The notes under the pieces are model-generated. The model had not been told where the DNA came from and did not search any database. It saw only the letters and a program-made list of their open reading frames with translations. A program made the position numbers and the translations under genes. Positions 8,948 to 17,368 of a stretch of DNA of 51,837 nucleotides are shown piece by piece; the first letter of the stretch is position 1; each line of letters opens with the position of its first letter. Source of the stretch: Lachnospiraceae bacterium (GTDB taxonomy: Bacteria > Bacillota > Clostridia > Lachnospirales > Lachnospiraceae). The stretch covers positions 1-51,837 of the forward strand of contig SVEK01000020.1 of the NCBI GenBank assembly GCA_015057405.1. The letters run 5' to 3'.

Positions 8948-10780
8948 GTGAAAAATAAAATTAAAGTTGAAAAAAATATATGGGCAGTTTTGCTAATATT
9001 TATGGTAGCTGCTGTAGTGCCGCTTTTAGTTCAGCTTGTTACCAAGTCTTCAGGTCTTGCGGGATATGACTGGTTCTCTTATGCAGACGAAGAATATGAC
9101 TTTTTCCTTGTGTGCAAAATGAGGGGAATGATTGTATTGTCAGCTATTATGTTTGTTTATCTTGCGACGTATTATTATAAAAACAGATATGATAAAAGTT
9201 TTCTTGCCCGGATAAAAGATAACCGGGTTATATTCGGAAGTTACGGTGTTTATATTATTTTTGCGCTGATATCTTCATTTATGGCTTTTGATATATCTGA
9301 TGCTTTCTTTGGAGGATATGCACAGTACGAACCTTTCTTTGTGTTATTGGGATACGGTGTTGTACTTGTTTTTACATACATTTTCTTGTGTAATGAAACT
9401 AATATGCTGATGTTTTTAAGGATGTTTGTGTGGGGAGTTCTTATTATTTCATTGTTGGGAGTACTGCAATTTGCGGTGAAGGATTTCTTCTGTTCTGACT
9501 TTGGAAAAACATTGATTACTATGTTCAGCGAAATTGACGGACAAAGAATATCTCTTGCCTTTGAAGAAGGAAGAGTTTATATGACTTTATATAATCCAAA
9601 TTATGTAGGTTCTTACGTAGCGTTGGTTTTGCCTGTTATGATTGGGGGCGCGGTAATTGTTCCTAAAGTATGGGAAAAATGTATTATGGGTATTGCTGCG
9701 ATAATGTTGGTTGTCAGTGTTGCAGGTTCTGATTCGTCAACCGGTAAAGCGGCGATAGTAATCTCTCTTTCGGCGGTTGTTGTGTTCGGTGTGGCAAAGT
9801 ATTGTCGCGGTATGTATAAAACTAACAGAAAACGTGTAATAACCATTGCTGTTTGTGCGGGAGTCGGTGTTATAGGTGCCTGTGCGGTGATGGGAAGTGT
9901 GCTGATTAAGAAAATTAACAGTTACGAAGCTACCCGGGGTGAACATCTGCTTACCGGAATGGAATTGAAGAAAGATAAGGTTGTTCTTGATTATAAAGAA
10001 GTTCCGGTGAATATAAGTTATTTAGCTGATGAGAAGGGGCAGGTAGCTGTAGATGTGACGGATGCAGATAATAAAATGATTGAGTACAAATACAATTCGG
10101 AACTGAGTGCATTTGAATCAACCGATCCGTTTTATAAGGATTTGCGTATGTCGATGGTGAAACTGGATGATGAGAGTCTTGGCCTGACTGTCACTTGTGG
10201 TGATATCAGCCATACTTTCTGTTATGATGATAAATCTTACTATTACTATAATACGTACGGTAAAAGAACAACGGATGTAGTCAAATCTGAAGCATTGGGC
10301 TTTAAAGGATATGAATCCTTTGGTACAAACAGAGGATTTTTGTGGTCAAGGTCATTGCCTCTTATGTATGATAGTATACTGACAGGTTGTGGTCCGGATA
10401 ATTTTGTATATACATTTCCAAACAATGACTACATTTCTATGGCAAATAACACATATCAAAAAGTAGTTGTTACAAGACCTCATAACATGTACCTGCAGAT
10501 TGGAGTGCAGACAGGACTGATATCTCTTATTGCTATTTTAGTGTTGTATGTAGTATATTTTGTTCAGACTATTAAGCTGGTGTGGAAATGTAATAAACGC
10601 ACGATGGCATCGGTTATGTCTGTTGCAATATTGTGCGGAAGCGTGGGATACATGCTTTGCGGAATAAGTAATGATACAACTATATGTGTTTCTCCTGTGT
10701 ACTGGGTTTTGCTGGGAATGGGAATGGCATGTAATGTTATTATAAAGAAGGAGTGTGTTAGTGATGGAAAAAATAGCTAG
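8948..10780 (+). CDS. O-antigen ligase / polymerase-like multi-spanning membrane protein
   Basis: A 610-residue polytopic membrane protein. The GTG at 8948 has GGGAGG 7 bp upstream; an ATG at 8933 lies upstream of that site and is rejected. About ten hydrophobic segments are visible in two blocks: about residues 10-320, then about 510-600. The motif RPHNMYLQIGVQTGLISL is typical of the Wzy/WaaL O-antigen ligase and polymerase family. MTLYNPNYVGSYVALVLPV and a following GSDSSTGKAA also fit. An unusual hydrophilic stretch of about 170 residues (about 325-495), rich in charged residues and tyrosines, lies between the blocks and is probably extracellular. The role would be polymerising or ligating a surface polysaccharide; the substrate is unknown. 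The gene end overlaps luxS by 17 bp, suggesting translational coupling. Confidence 0.8.
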   Translation: MKNKIKVEKNIWAVLLIFMVAAVVPLLVQLVTKSSGLAGYDWFSYADEEYDFFLVCKMRGMIVLSAIMFVYLATYYYKNRYDKSFLARIKDNRVIFGSYGVYIIFALISSFMAFDISDAFFGGYAQYEPFFVLLGYGVVLVFTYIFLCNETNMLMFLRMFVWGVLIISLLGVLQFAVKDFFCSDFGKTLITMFSEIDGQRISLAFEEGRVYMTLYNPNYVGSYVALVLPVMIGGAVIVPKVWEKCIMGIAAIMLVVSVAGSDSSTGKAAIVISLSAVVVFGVAKYCRGMYKTNRKRVITIAVCAGVGVIGACAVMGSVLIKKINSYEATRGEHLLTGMELKKDKVVLDYKEVPVNISYLADEKGQVAVDVTDADNKMIEYKYNSELSAFESTDPFYKDLRMSMVKLDDESLGLTVTCGDISHTFCYDDKSYYYYNTYGKRTTDVVKSEALGFKGYESFGTNRGFLWSRSLPLMYDSILTGCGPDNFVYTFPNNDYISMANNTYQKVVVTRPHNMYLQIGVQTGLISLIAILVLYVVYFVQTIKLVWKCNKRTMASVMSVAILCGSVGYMLCGISNDTTICVSPVYWVLLGMGMACNVIIKKECVSDGKNS

Positions 10781-11243
10781 TTTTACAATCGACCATATGA
10801 AACTGTTACCGGGAATATATGTGTCTCGAAAAGACAGTATTAATGATATGGTTATAACCACATTTGACATAAGAATGACCAGACCGAATTTTGAACCGGT
10901 TATGAATACTGCAGAGATTCATACGATTGAACACCTTGGTGCAACGTATCTTCGTAATCACAGCGAGTGGAGTGACAAGGTGGTTTACTTTGGTCCGATG
11001 GGTTGCAGAACCGGCTTTTATCTTATTCTTGCAGGAGATTATTCTTCAAAGGATGTTGTGGAGCTGGTTACATCCATGTATAAATTTATGAGTGATTATG
11101 AGGGAGATATACCGGGGGCTGCACCTGAAGAGTGCGGTAATTATCTTGACCTTAATCTTGGAATGGCTAAGTATCTTTCAAAAAAGTATCTTGACGAGGT
11201 TTTGAATAATATAAATGAAGATAGACTGGTATATCCTGAGTAG
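10764..11243 (+). CDS. luxS: S-ribosylhomocysteine lyase LuxS
   Basis: LuxS cleaves S-ribosylhomocysteine to homocysteine and DPD, the precursor of autoinducer-2, in the activated methyl cycle. The 159-residue protein shows the zinc motif HTIEHLGATYLRN (His53, Glu56, His57), the catalytic Cys81 in GPMGCRTGFY and the third zinc ligand Cys124 in PEECGNY. The length is normal. The ATG at 10764 follows AAGAAGGAG (10745-10753); a GTG at 10761 is a possible alternative. It overlaps the upstream O-antigen-ligase-like gene by 17 bp in another frame, so the two are on one transcript. No mtnN/pfs gene is nearby. Confidence 0.97.
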   Translation: MEKIASFTIDHMKLLPGIYVSRKDSINDMVITTFDIRMTRPNFEPVMNTAEIHTIEHLGATYLRNHSEWSDKVVYFGPMGCRTGFYLILAGDYSSKDVVELVTSMYKFMSDYEGDIPGAAPEECGNYLDLNLGMAKYLSKKYLDEVLNNINEDRLVYPE

Positions 11244-11291
11244 AAACATCATATTATTATAGAAAAATATGATTGGCAGGATGCCTAATTT

Positions 11292-11690
11292 ATGCAGAAT
11301 AGAAAAATAGATATGTTGAGAGCCGCAATGCCTTATACTGAACCTCGCTATCGTAAACCGATGCAGGTACTTATTCAGACCGAAGAACTTGTGTCCTACA
11401 TTAATGAAGACGGGGAGGCTGATATGGAAGCCTGTGATACCGGAAGTGTAGGAGATGTTGAAGGTATGATGGAGAGTATAAAAGATTTTTGTAATCCTAA
11501 AGAATTGGAAACGGTAAATCTGGTGCTTAATTTTGTGAGAGCCCAGAGAATGTACAGAACATATCGCAGTTTTAAACAATCAGACCAGAGTGGAAGCAAT
11601 AACGGGATGATGGAATTTCTTGCATCACAGCTTACGCCGGAGCAACAAAAGACATTTGGGAAGATGGCAGCAGTTATGAATGAGTCGTGA
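11292..11690 (+). CDS. Small acidic protein of unknown function
   Basis: A 132-residue soluble protein I do not recognise. It has no signal peptide or membrane segment. The first third is basic and hydrophobic (VLIQTEELVSYI); the middle is acidic (NEDGEADMEACDTGSVGD). The rest is predicted helical and ends in LTPEQQKTFGKMAAVM. A GGCAGGA sequence about 11 bp upstream is a mediocre ribosome site. It is followed after 11 bp by another small helical gene (11702), and the pair sits between luxS and trpS on the same strand with short gaps. Codon use matches the neighbours, which argues for a real gene. Confidence 0.7.
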   Translation: MQNRKIDMLRAAMPYTEPRYRKPMQVLIQTEELVSYINEDGEADMEACDTGSVGDVEGMMESIKDFCNPKELETVNLVLNFVRAQRMYRTYRSFKQSDQSGSNNGMMEFLASQLTPEQQKTFGKMAAVMNES

Positions 11691-11701
11691 GGTGAATGTA
11701 A

Positions 11702-11983
11702 GTGAGTGTGGAAAGTGTAAGAAGTAATCCTGTTTGGCAAAATATGAGTCCTGCAAAAAGAAAAATAATGGAAGATGCTCTTCGTGCGGGAAACGCTCAA
11801 AGCGGCAATATGGAAAAAACAGCAACAGTTATTTTTAAGGCGATAAATGAAATGAAAAAAGCCGGAGAATCATTTTCAAAAACAGAGACAGATGTTCTTA
11901 TAGAGGAACTGATGAAGGGAATGTCTGCAAAGGACAGAGCAAAGGTTTCTATGATTAGAAGTTTGATTAACAATAAAGAATAA
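11702..11983 (+). CDS. Small helical protein of unknown function
   Basis: A 93-residue soluble protein starting at GTG with GAGGTGA upstream. It is rich in Lys, Met, Ala and Glu and looks entirely helical. Short motifs resemble each other and the end of the preceding protein: MSPAKRKIMEDAL near residue 15, MSAKDRAKVSMIRSLI near the end, and LTPEQQKTFGKM in the neighbour. This hints that the two small proteins are related or interact. trpS follows after 16 bp. No enzymatic motif is visible and I assign no function. Confidence 0.7.
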   Translation: MSVESVRSNPVWQNMSPAKRKIMEDALRAGNAQSGNMEKTATVIFKAINEMKKAGESFSKTETDVLIEELMKGMSAKDRAKVSMIRSLINNKE

Positions 11984-11999
11984 AGAGGAGATTAATAAC

Positions 12000-13010
12000 A
12001 TGGCAGAAGAAAAAAAGATATTGTATAGCGGAATGCAGGCGACAGGAAGCCTCACTCTTGGTAATTATCTCGGAGCACTTCGTAACTGGATAAACCTGAA
12101 TGAAGAATATGAGTGTTTTTTTGGTGTAATGGATATGCATTCCATTACAGTGAGACAGAATCCGACTGAGTTTAGACAAAGAGCAAGAGATTTGTTTGCC
12201 TTGTACGTGGCGGCGGGTCTTGATCCGGAGAAGAACTGTATATATTTTCAGTCTCATGTATCTTCTCATGCAGAGCTTAGCTGGATATTGAACTGCTACA
12301 CATATATGGGTGAGCTTAACCGAATGACTCAGTTTAAGGATAAGTCAGCAAAACACGCTGATAATATTAATGCGGGATTATATACTTATCCTGTTCTTAT
12401 GGCAGCTGATATATTGCTGTATCAGGCGGATTTGGTGCCGGTTGGAAAGGATCAGCTTCAGCATCTTGAAATAACAAGAGATATCGCTCAGAGATTTAAC
12501 GGAATATACGGAGATGTATTTACAATACCTGAGGCCTATACAGGCAAGATTGGCGCAAGGGTAATGAGCCTTCAGGATCCCGCAAGAAAGATGTCAAAGT
12601 CAGACGAGAATCCGAATGCAAGTATATTCCTTATGGATGACGGCAATGTTATACGCAAGAAGTTCAAACGCGCCGTAACTGATTCGGAGGCAGAGGTTCG
12701 TTATGATGTGGCAAACAAGCCGGGAATATCTAACCTTATGGACATATATAGTGCAACGACAGGCAAAACTCTTGAAGAGATTGAAAGGGAATTTGCAGGA
12801 TGCGGTTACGGAGATTTCAAGGGTGCCGTAGGTGATGCTGTAGCAGATTTACTTACTCCTCTTCAGGAGAGATTTGCAGAACTTAAAAAAGATAAAGAGT
12901 ATATTGACAGGGTAATCAGAGCTAATGATGAAAAAGCATTTTATGCATCACAGAAAACCCTTAGAAAAGTAAAGAAAAAGATTGGATTTACTGAAATTAT
13001 AAGATGTTAG
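12000..13010 (+). CDS. trpS: Tryptophanyl-tRNA synthetase
   Basis: A class I aminoacyl-tRNA synthetase that charges tRNA-Trp. The 336-residue length is normal for the bacterial enzyme. The HIGH-like signature is TGSLTLGNYLGALRNW near residue 16, and the KMSKS loop is in PARKMSKSDENPNAS near residue 200. The tryptophan-pocket region GKDQLQHLEITRDIAQRFN is present. AAAGAGGAG precedes the ATG at good spacing. No T-box leader is visible upstream, so expression probably depends on the luxS-side transcript. aroC, a step towards tryptophan precursors, follows 12 bp downstream. Confidence 0.97.
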   Translation: MAEEKKILYSGMQATGSLTLGNYLGALRNWINLNEEYECFFGVMDMHSITVRQNPTEFRQRARDLFALYVAAGLDPEKNCIYFQSHVSSHAELSWILNCYTYMGELNRMTQFKDKSAKHADNINAGLYTYPVLMAADILLYQADLVPVGKDQLQHLEITRDIAQRFNGIYGDVFTIPEAYTGKIGARVMSLQDPARKMSKSDENPNASIFLMDDGNVIRKKFKRAVTDSEAEVRYDVANKPGISNLMDIYSATTGKTLEEIEREFAGCGYGDFKGAVGDAVADLLTPLQERFAELKKDKEYIDRVIRANDEKAFYASQKTLRKVKKKIGFTEIIRC

Positions 13011-13022
13011 GAGGATACTAAC

Positions 13023-14120
13023 ATGGCAGGTTCAACATATGGTGAATTGTTCAGAATAACGACCTGGGGAGAGTCTCACGGAGCGGGGCTTGGCGTTGTG
13101 ATAGACGGATGCCCCGCAGGTCTTGTTATTGATGAAGCACATATTGAAAAATATATGAGCAGAAGAAAACCCGGTGGTATCAAGTACTCTACTCCGAGAA
13201 AAGAGGCTGATAAAGTTAATATCTTGTCCGGAGTTTTTGAGGGACGATCTACAGGAACACCTATTTCCATGGTGGTTTATAATGAGAATCAAAAATCCCG
13301 TGATTACTCTGAAATAGCATCGTATTACAGACCGGGACATGCTGATTATACATTTGACGCGAAGTACGGATTCAGGGATTACCGGGGTGGCGGTCGGTCT
13401 TCAGGAAGAGAGACCCTGGGTCGTGTTGCCGCAGGTGCTGTTGCCGGTCTTATGTTAGAAGAACTTGGAATTAGTGTTACCGCATATACAAAAAGTATCG
13501 GACCTGTAACAATTGATTATAACAAATGTGATGAAAAAAATATTATGAGCAGTCCGGTGTATATGCCGGATCCTGACGCGTCGGAACAGGCAGCAAAGTA
13601 CCTTGATAAGCAGATGGAAAATAAAAATTCGGCAGGAGGTATTGTTGAGTGTATTGTGAGAGGTTTGCCGTCAGGAATCGGTGACCCTGTATTTGATAAG
13701 CTGGATGCCGGAATAGCAAAGGCAATAATGTCAATAGGTGCTGTTAAAGGTGTTGAAATCGGAGACGGATTTGCGGTGGCAAAATCAACCGGTTTGGACA
13801 ATAATGACAATTTTCAGATAAAGGATGGAAAAATAGCAAAAAGTACCAATCATTCCGGTGGTGTACTGGGAGGTATAAGTGACGGAAGTGAATTGGTGAT
13901 AAGGGCTGCATTTAAGCCGACACCGTCCATTGCGTCTTCACAGCGCACAGTTAACAGACAGGGTGAAGAGATAGATGTCGAGATAAAAGGACGTCACGAT
14001 CCTGTGATAGTACCAAGGGCAGTGGTTGTTGTTGAAGCGATGACGGCTCTTACAATTGCGGACATGCTTTTAAAAGGTATGGGTTCCACGATGGAAGGAG
14101 TCAAAAAGTTTTATAAGTAA
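13023..14120 (+). CDS. aroC: Chorismate synthase
   Basis: This enzyme catalyses the last shikimate-pathway step, EPSP to chorismate, using reduced FMN. The 365-residue length is normal. Signature motifs are GESHGAGLGVVIDGCPAG near the start, RPGHADYTFDAKYGFRDYRG with a following GGRSSGRET, and SGGVLGGISDG near residue 280. The ribosome site TTAGGAGGA lies just upstream. It follows trpS by 12 bp; the adjacency of a Trp-tRNA synthetase and the branch-point enzyme for aromatic amino acids may be functional or chance. No other aro genes are in the window. Confidence 0.98.
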   Translation: MAGSTYGELFRITTWGESHGAGLGVVIDGCPAGLVIDEAHIEKYMSRRKPGGIKYSTPRKEADKVNILSGVFEGRSTGTPISMVVYNENQKSRDYSEIASYYRPGHADYTFDAKYGFRDYRGGGRSSGRETLGRVAAGAVAGLMLEELGISVTAYTKSIGPVTIDYNKCDEKNIMSSPVYMPDPDASEQAAKYLDKQMENKNSAGGIVECIVRGLPSGIGDPVFDKLDAGIAKAIMSIGAVKGVEIGDGFAVAKSTGLDNNDNFQIKDGKIAKSTNHSGGVLGGISDGSELVIRAAFKPTPSIASSQRTVNRQGEEIDVEIKGRHDPVIVPRAVVVVEAMTALTIADMLLKGMGSTMEGVKKFYK

Positions 14121-14241
14121 CAGATAGGTGCATATTTTTGTATATATTCTTAATGATGATTAGTGTCATTGTGTGTCACAACCAAAAGCTCGTTCATACA
14201 ATATAGTAAGTTTGAACATGCTGCAGGGGGACGCAGACACA

Positions 14242-14424
14242 ATGAGAAACTATAGTGGATATGGCAGAATTACGGATACCTCGGGAAAAGGGGATTGTGA
14301 CAAAGACAAAGCGAATAATGCCAAAAGAACTCACAAAGCCAGAACAAAACTTGTAATAGATGAAAATACAATTTATGAGATAGACCTTGACTGTTATGAG
14401 CGTAATAAAACTAACAGCAGATAG
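14242..14424 (+). CDS. Small hydrophilic protein of unknown function
   Basis: A 60-residue hydrophilic protein. The first half is rich in Gly, Lys, Asp and Asn (GYGRITDTSGKGDCDKDKAN); the second half has a defined pattern, KLVIDENTIYEIDLDCYERN, that looks like a short beta hairpin. The ATG at 14242 has GGGGGA about 11 bp upstream; a GTG at 14173 would add 23 residues but has no good ribosome site. A strong hairpin terminator lies 15 bp past the stop, which supports a real, separately ended gene. No function is assigned. Confidence 0.6.
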   Translation: MRNYSGYGRITDTSGKGDCDKDKANNAKRTHKARTKLVIDENTIYEIDLDCYERNKTNSR

Positions 14425-14438
14425 CTGACAAAAAGAAG

Positions 14439-14470
14439 GGGTTGTAAGATGACGATTCATCTTACAACCC
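14439..14470. terminator. Bidirectional terminator between convergent small genes
   Basis: A perfect 14-bp inverted repeat (GGGTTGTAAGATGA with its complement) closed by a 4-nt loop. The plus side continues TGTTTTCTG; the minus side continues into a run of T (TTCTTTTTG). It can therefore end both the 60-residue gene on its left and the Cys-rich gene on its right. Confidence 0.85.
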
Positions 14471-14571
14471 TGTTTTCTGTACATTGATTAGTCCGTACAG
14501 AATTATGCTGATTAATTACTTTGCAGTACAGCCGGTTAAGGCTGCGGAAACGTTAGGGAATTATGCATGCT

Positions 14572-14787
14572 TTAGCATCCGAATCCGCTTCCGCCTCCGC
14601 AACAGCACAAGAGAATGAGAATCCAGATGATGCTGCCACAGCCACAGTTGTCACCACAGCCGCCGCCCCAGGAACCTCCGAAACCGTTACCGCCACCACA
14701 GCAGAGAAGAAGGAGTATTATCCAGATACAGTTGTTGCTCTCGCAAGAGCATCCTCCACCACAGTTTGTTGCTGCCAAATCACTCAT
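14572..14787 (-). CDS. Gly/Cys-rich mini-protein with two hydrophobic segments
   Basis: A 71-residue protein with a strong GGAGG site 8 bp before its ATG. It alternates Gly/Cys-rich stretches with two very hydrophobic segments (CIWIILLLLCC and SIIWILILLCCC). The order is CGGGCSCE, segment, CCGGGNGFGGSWGGGCGDNCGCGS, segment, CCCGGGSGFGC at the very end. About 14 cysteines and over 20 glycines make it compositionally extreme. From memory, similar Lachnospiraceae proteins are labelled chorion-class high-cysteine proteins with no known role. It could be a membrane-embedded coat-like, metal-binding or peptide-type product. The opposite strand is open here but has no ribosome site, so it is a compositional shadow. 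Confidence 0.8.
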   Translation of the reverse strand: MSDLAATNCGGGCSCESNNCIWIILLLLCCGGGNGFGGSWGGGCGDNCGCGSIIWILILLCCCGGGSGFGC

Positions 14788-14869
14788 TACTTAGTCCTCC
14801 AAAATTATCTTTACACAATATAATATGTGGCACAACTTGTATTAGTGACTGAAAAAATAAAGAAATAAC

Positions 14870-14897
14870 TTGACATATATTTTGACCTTGTTATGAT
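14870..14897 (+). promoter_or_regulatory. Sigma-A-like promoter for purC
   Basis: A perfect -35 TTGACA and -10 TATGAT with a 16-bp spacer, giving a leader of about 65 nt before the purC ATG at 14970. Confidence 0.75.
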
Positions 14898-14969
14898 AAG
14901 AAATGAAGAAACAAAAAGACTCATAGATGAGTTATGTAAAGTAACGTGTATAAGAAAGGATAATTTATC

Positions 14970-15680
14970 ATGGAAAAAACTAAGCTTCTGTATGAAGGAA
15001 AAGCAAAGAAAGTATGGGAGACTGAAGACCCGGATTTACTCATTGTTGATTACAAGGATGATGCTACGGCATTTAATGGTGAGAAGAAAGGAACTATTGT
15101 AGGTAAAGGTGTTATCAATAACCGTATGACCAATTACATGTTCAAGAAACTTGAAGAAGCAGGAATTCCTACTCACTATGTTGAAGAGCTTAGTGATAGA
15201 GAAACTGTAGTTAAGAAAGTTGAGATAGTAGCTCTTGAAGTTATTGTACGTAATGTAGCTGCAGGAAGCTTCTCAAAGAGACTCGGAATAGAAGAGGGAA
15301 CACCGCTTAAGTGTCCTACCCTGGAGTTTAGTTATAAGGACGATGCTCTTGGAGATCCGCTTATCAATGATTATTTTGCAATTGCACTTGGTGTTGCTAC
15401 CAGAGAAGAGATTGAGAAGATTACAGAATATGTTTTCAAGGTAAATGATTTTATGCGTGAATTTTTCGCTGAGTGCGGAATAGAACTTATTGATTTCAAG
15501 GTAGAGTTCGGACGTTACAAAGGAGACATAATTCTTGCTGATGAAATATCTCCTGACACATGTCGTTTCTGGGATATTAAGACAAGAGAAAAACTCGACA
15601 AAGACAGATTTCGTCGTGATATGGGCGGTGTTGAAGATGCTTACAATGAAGTATCAAGAAGAATTGGTTTGATAAAATAA
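14970..15680 (+). CDS. purC: Phosphoribosylaminoimidazole-succinocarboxamide synthase
   Basis: SAICAR synthetase: it joins CAIR and aspartate with ATP in purine synthesis. The 236-residue length is typical. Motifs include [19 protein letters not shown] at the start, [19 protein letters not shown], and [30 protein letters not shown] near the C-terminus. The ribosome site AGAAAGGA lies about 10 bp before the ATG. The gene is followed 30 bp later by purB, the next enzyme on the same succinyl intermediates, and then by purA. No purine riboswitch consensus was seen in the short leader. Confidence 0.98.
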   Translation: MEKTKLLYEGKAKKVWETEDPDLLIVDYKDDATAFNGEKKGTIVGKGVINNRMTNYMFKKLEEAGIPTHYVEELSDRETVVKKVEIVALEVIVRNVAAGSFSKRLGIEEGTPLKCPTLEFSYKDDALGDPLINDYFAIALGVATREEIEKITEYVFKVNDFMREFFAECGIELIDFKVEFGRYKGDIILADEISPDTCRFWDIKTREKLDKDRFRRDMGGVEDAYNEVSRRIGLIK

Positions 15681-15710
15681 TAAAAAACGATTGGTAAATG
15701 GAGGAGAACA

Positions 15711-17165
15711 ATGGGTACAGATACTTATACAAGCCCTCTTTCTGAGAGATATGCCAGTAAAGAGATGCAGGCAGTATTTTCACAGGATACAAAGTTCAGA
15801 ACATGGAGAAAATTGTGGATTGCCCTTGCTGAAGCTGAGAATGAACTTGGTCTTCTTGGTGAGGACGGACAACCTGCAGTAACTAAGGAACAGATAGATG
15901 AACTTAAGGCTCATGCAGATGATATTAATTACGAAGAGGCTAAAAAACAGGAGAAACTTGTAAGACATGACGTAATGAGTCATGTTCATGCATACGGTTT
16001 ACAGTGTCCTAATGCCAAGGGAATTATTCATCTGGGAGCAACATCATGCTACGTTGGTGATAATACCGATATTATTGTAATGAGAGAGGCTCTTAAGATA
16101 ATTAAAGGAAAGCTTATTAATGTTCTTGATAAACTTGCCGGGTTTGCAATGGAGTACAAGGATTTGCCTACTCTTGCATTTACACATTTTCAGCCGGCAC
16201 AGCCTACTACAGTAGGTAAGAGAGCTACTCTTTGGATGCAGGAATTCCTCATGGATGTAGAGGATCTTGATTATGTGGCTGATTCCCTTAAACTTCTTGG
16301 TTCTAAAGGAACAACAGGCACTCAGGCAAGTTTTATGGAGTTATTTGCAGGCGACCAGACAAAAGTTAAAGAGCTTGACAATATTATTGCTAAGAAAATG
16401 GGATTTGACAGTTGTTATGCTGTTTCAGGTCAGACTTATTCACGTAAAGTTGATACACGTGTATGCAATGTTCTTGCAGGAATTGCCGCAAGTGCACATA
16501 AGATGTCAAATGATATCAGACTCCTTCAGCATCTTAAAGAGGTTGAGGAACCATTTGAAAAGAACCAGATAGGTTCATCTGCAATGGCATATAAGCGTAA
16601 TCCTATGAGAAGTGAAAGAATTGCATCACTTTCAAGATATGTTATGATAGATGCTCTTAATCCTGCTATGACATCAGCAACACAGTGGTTTGAAAGAACA
16701 CTTGATGATTCGGCTAATAAGAGAATCAGTATGGCAGAAGCATTCCTTGCAACAGACGGTGTTCTTGACCTTTGTATGAACGTTGTTGACGGACTTGTTG
16801 TTCATGAAAAGGTTATTACTAAGCGTCTTATGTCGGAACTTCCGTTTATGGCAACCGAAAATATTATGATGGATGCTGTTAAAGCGGGCGGAGACCGTCA
16901 GGAACTTCATGAGGAGATAAGAGTTCTTTCCATGCAGGCAGGACGTAATGTCAAGGAGCTTGGACTTGATAACAATCTTCTTGAACTTATTGCAGAAAGC
17001 GATAAGTTCCCTGTAACATATGAGGAGCTTCAAAAAGCTATGGATCCTTCAAAATATGTTGGCCGTGCACCGTCTCAGGTTGAGGAATTTGTTAATGAGT
17101 GTGTAAAACCTATGCTTGAAGCCAATAAGGAACAATTGGGAATGAAGGCTGAGATTAATGTATAA
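15711..17165 (+). CDS. purB: Adenylosuccinate lyase
   Basis: This enzyme splits SAICAR to AICAR and adenylosuccinate to AMP, releasing fumarate each time. The 484-residue length matches the longer type of the fumarase/aspartase superfamily. The superfamily signature is GSSAMAYKRNPMRSERI near residue 290. Other landmarks are HLGATSCYVGDNTD, AFTHFQPAQPTTVGKRA and LKLLGSKGTTGTQASFMELF. GGAGG precedes the ATG at good spacing. It sits between purC and purA, so both of its substrates are made by immediate neighbours. Confidence 0.98.
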   Translation: MGTDTYTSPLSERYASKEMQAVFSQDTKFRTWRKLWIALAEAENELGLLGEDGQPAVTKEQIDELKAHADDINYEEAKKQEKLVRHDVMSHVHAYGLQCPNAKGIIHLGATSCYVGDNTDIIVMREALKIIKGKLINVLDKLAGFAMEYKDLPTLAFTHFQPAQPTTVGKRATLWMQEFLMDVEDLDYVADSLKLLGSKGTTGTQASFMELFAGDQTKVKELDNIIAKKMGFDSCYAVSGQTYSRKVDTRVCNVLAGIAASAHKMSNDIRLLQHLKEVEEPFEKNQIGSSAMAYKRNPMRSERIASLSRYVMIDALNPAMTSATQWFERTLDDSANKRISMAEAFLATDGVLDLCMNVVDGLVVHEKVITKRLMSELPFMATENIMMDAVKAGGDRQELHEEIRVLSMQAGRNVKELGLDNNLLELIAESDKFPVTYEELQKAMDPSKYVGRAPSQVEEFVNECVKPMLEANKEQLGMKAEINV

Positions 17166-17187
17166 TAATTTGTTCTCAATATAGTAC

Positions 17188-17217
17188 TTGCTTTAATTAT
17201 AGAGAATAATGTATAAT
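17188..17217 (+). promoter_or_regulatory. Sigma-A-like promoter for purA
   Basis: -35 TTGCTT, an 18-bp spacer and a perfect -10 TATAAT. It starts 22 bp after purB and would give purA its own leader of about 145 nt. Confidence 0.65.
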
Positions 17218-17223
17218 ATGAAT

Positions 17224-17303
17224 TTGGGGGTAAGGTGTGCCTGCCCCCAATAAATTGGTTTTTGGATAAAAGACAGCTTGTACATTTGGGCAGAGTGTCT
17301 GCC
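17224..17303 (+). promoter_or_regulatory. Structured leader of purA with two hairpins
   Basis: Hairpin 1 (17224-17250) pairs TTGGGGG with CCCCCAA and nests AGG/CCT around TGTG. Hairpin 2 (17289-17303) is a perfect GGCAGA-GTG-TCTGCC. Hairpin 1 could also be the purB terminator, although its T-run is weak. I do not recognise a known riboswitch class. Confidence 0.5.
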
Positions 17304-17368
17304 GTGATAGTAATTATGTATCGGCGAATCTTGAATCAGAAATGAATATACGATATGGAGGAATTGGT

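Noticed and set aside
14563-14823. Plus-strand open frame rich in Ala and Thr
   Set aside because: It is the complement of the Gly/Cys-rich minus-strand gene, which has the strong ribosome site; the plus frame has none.
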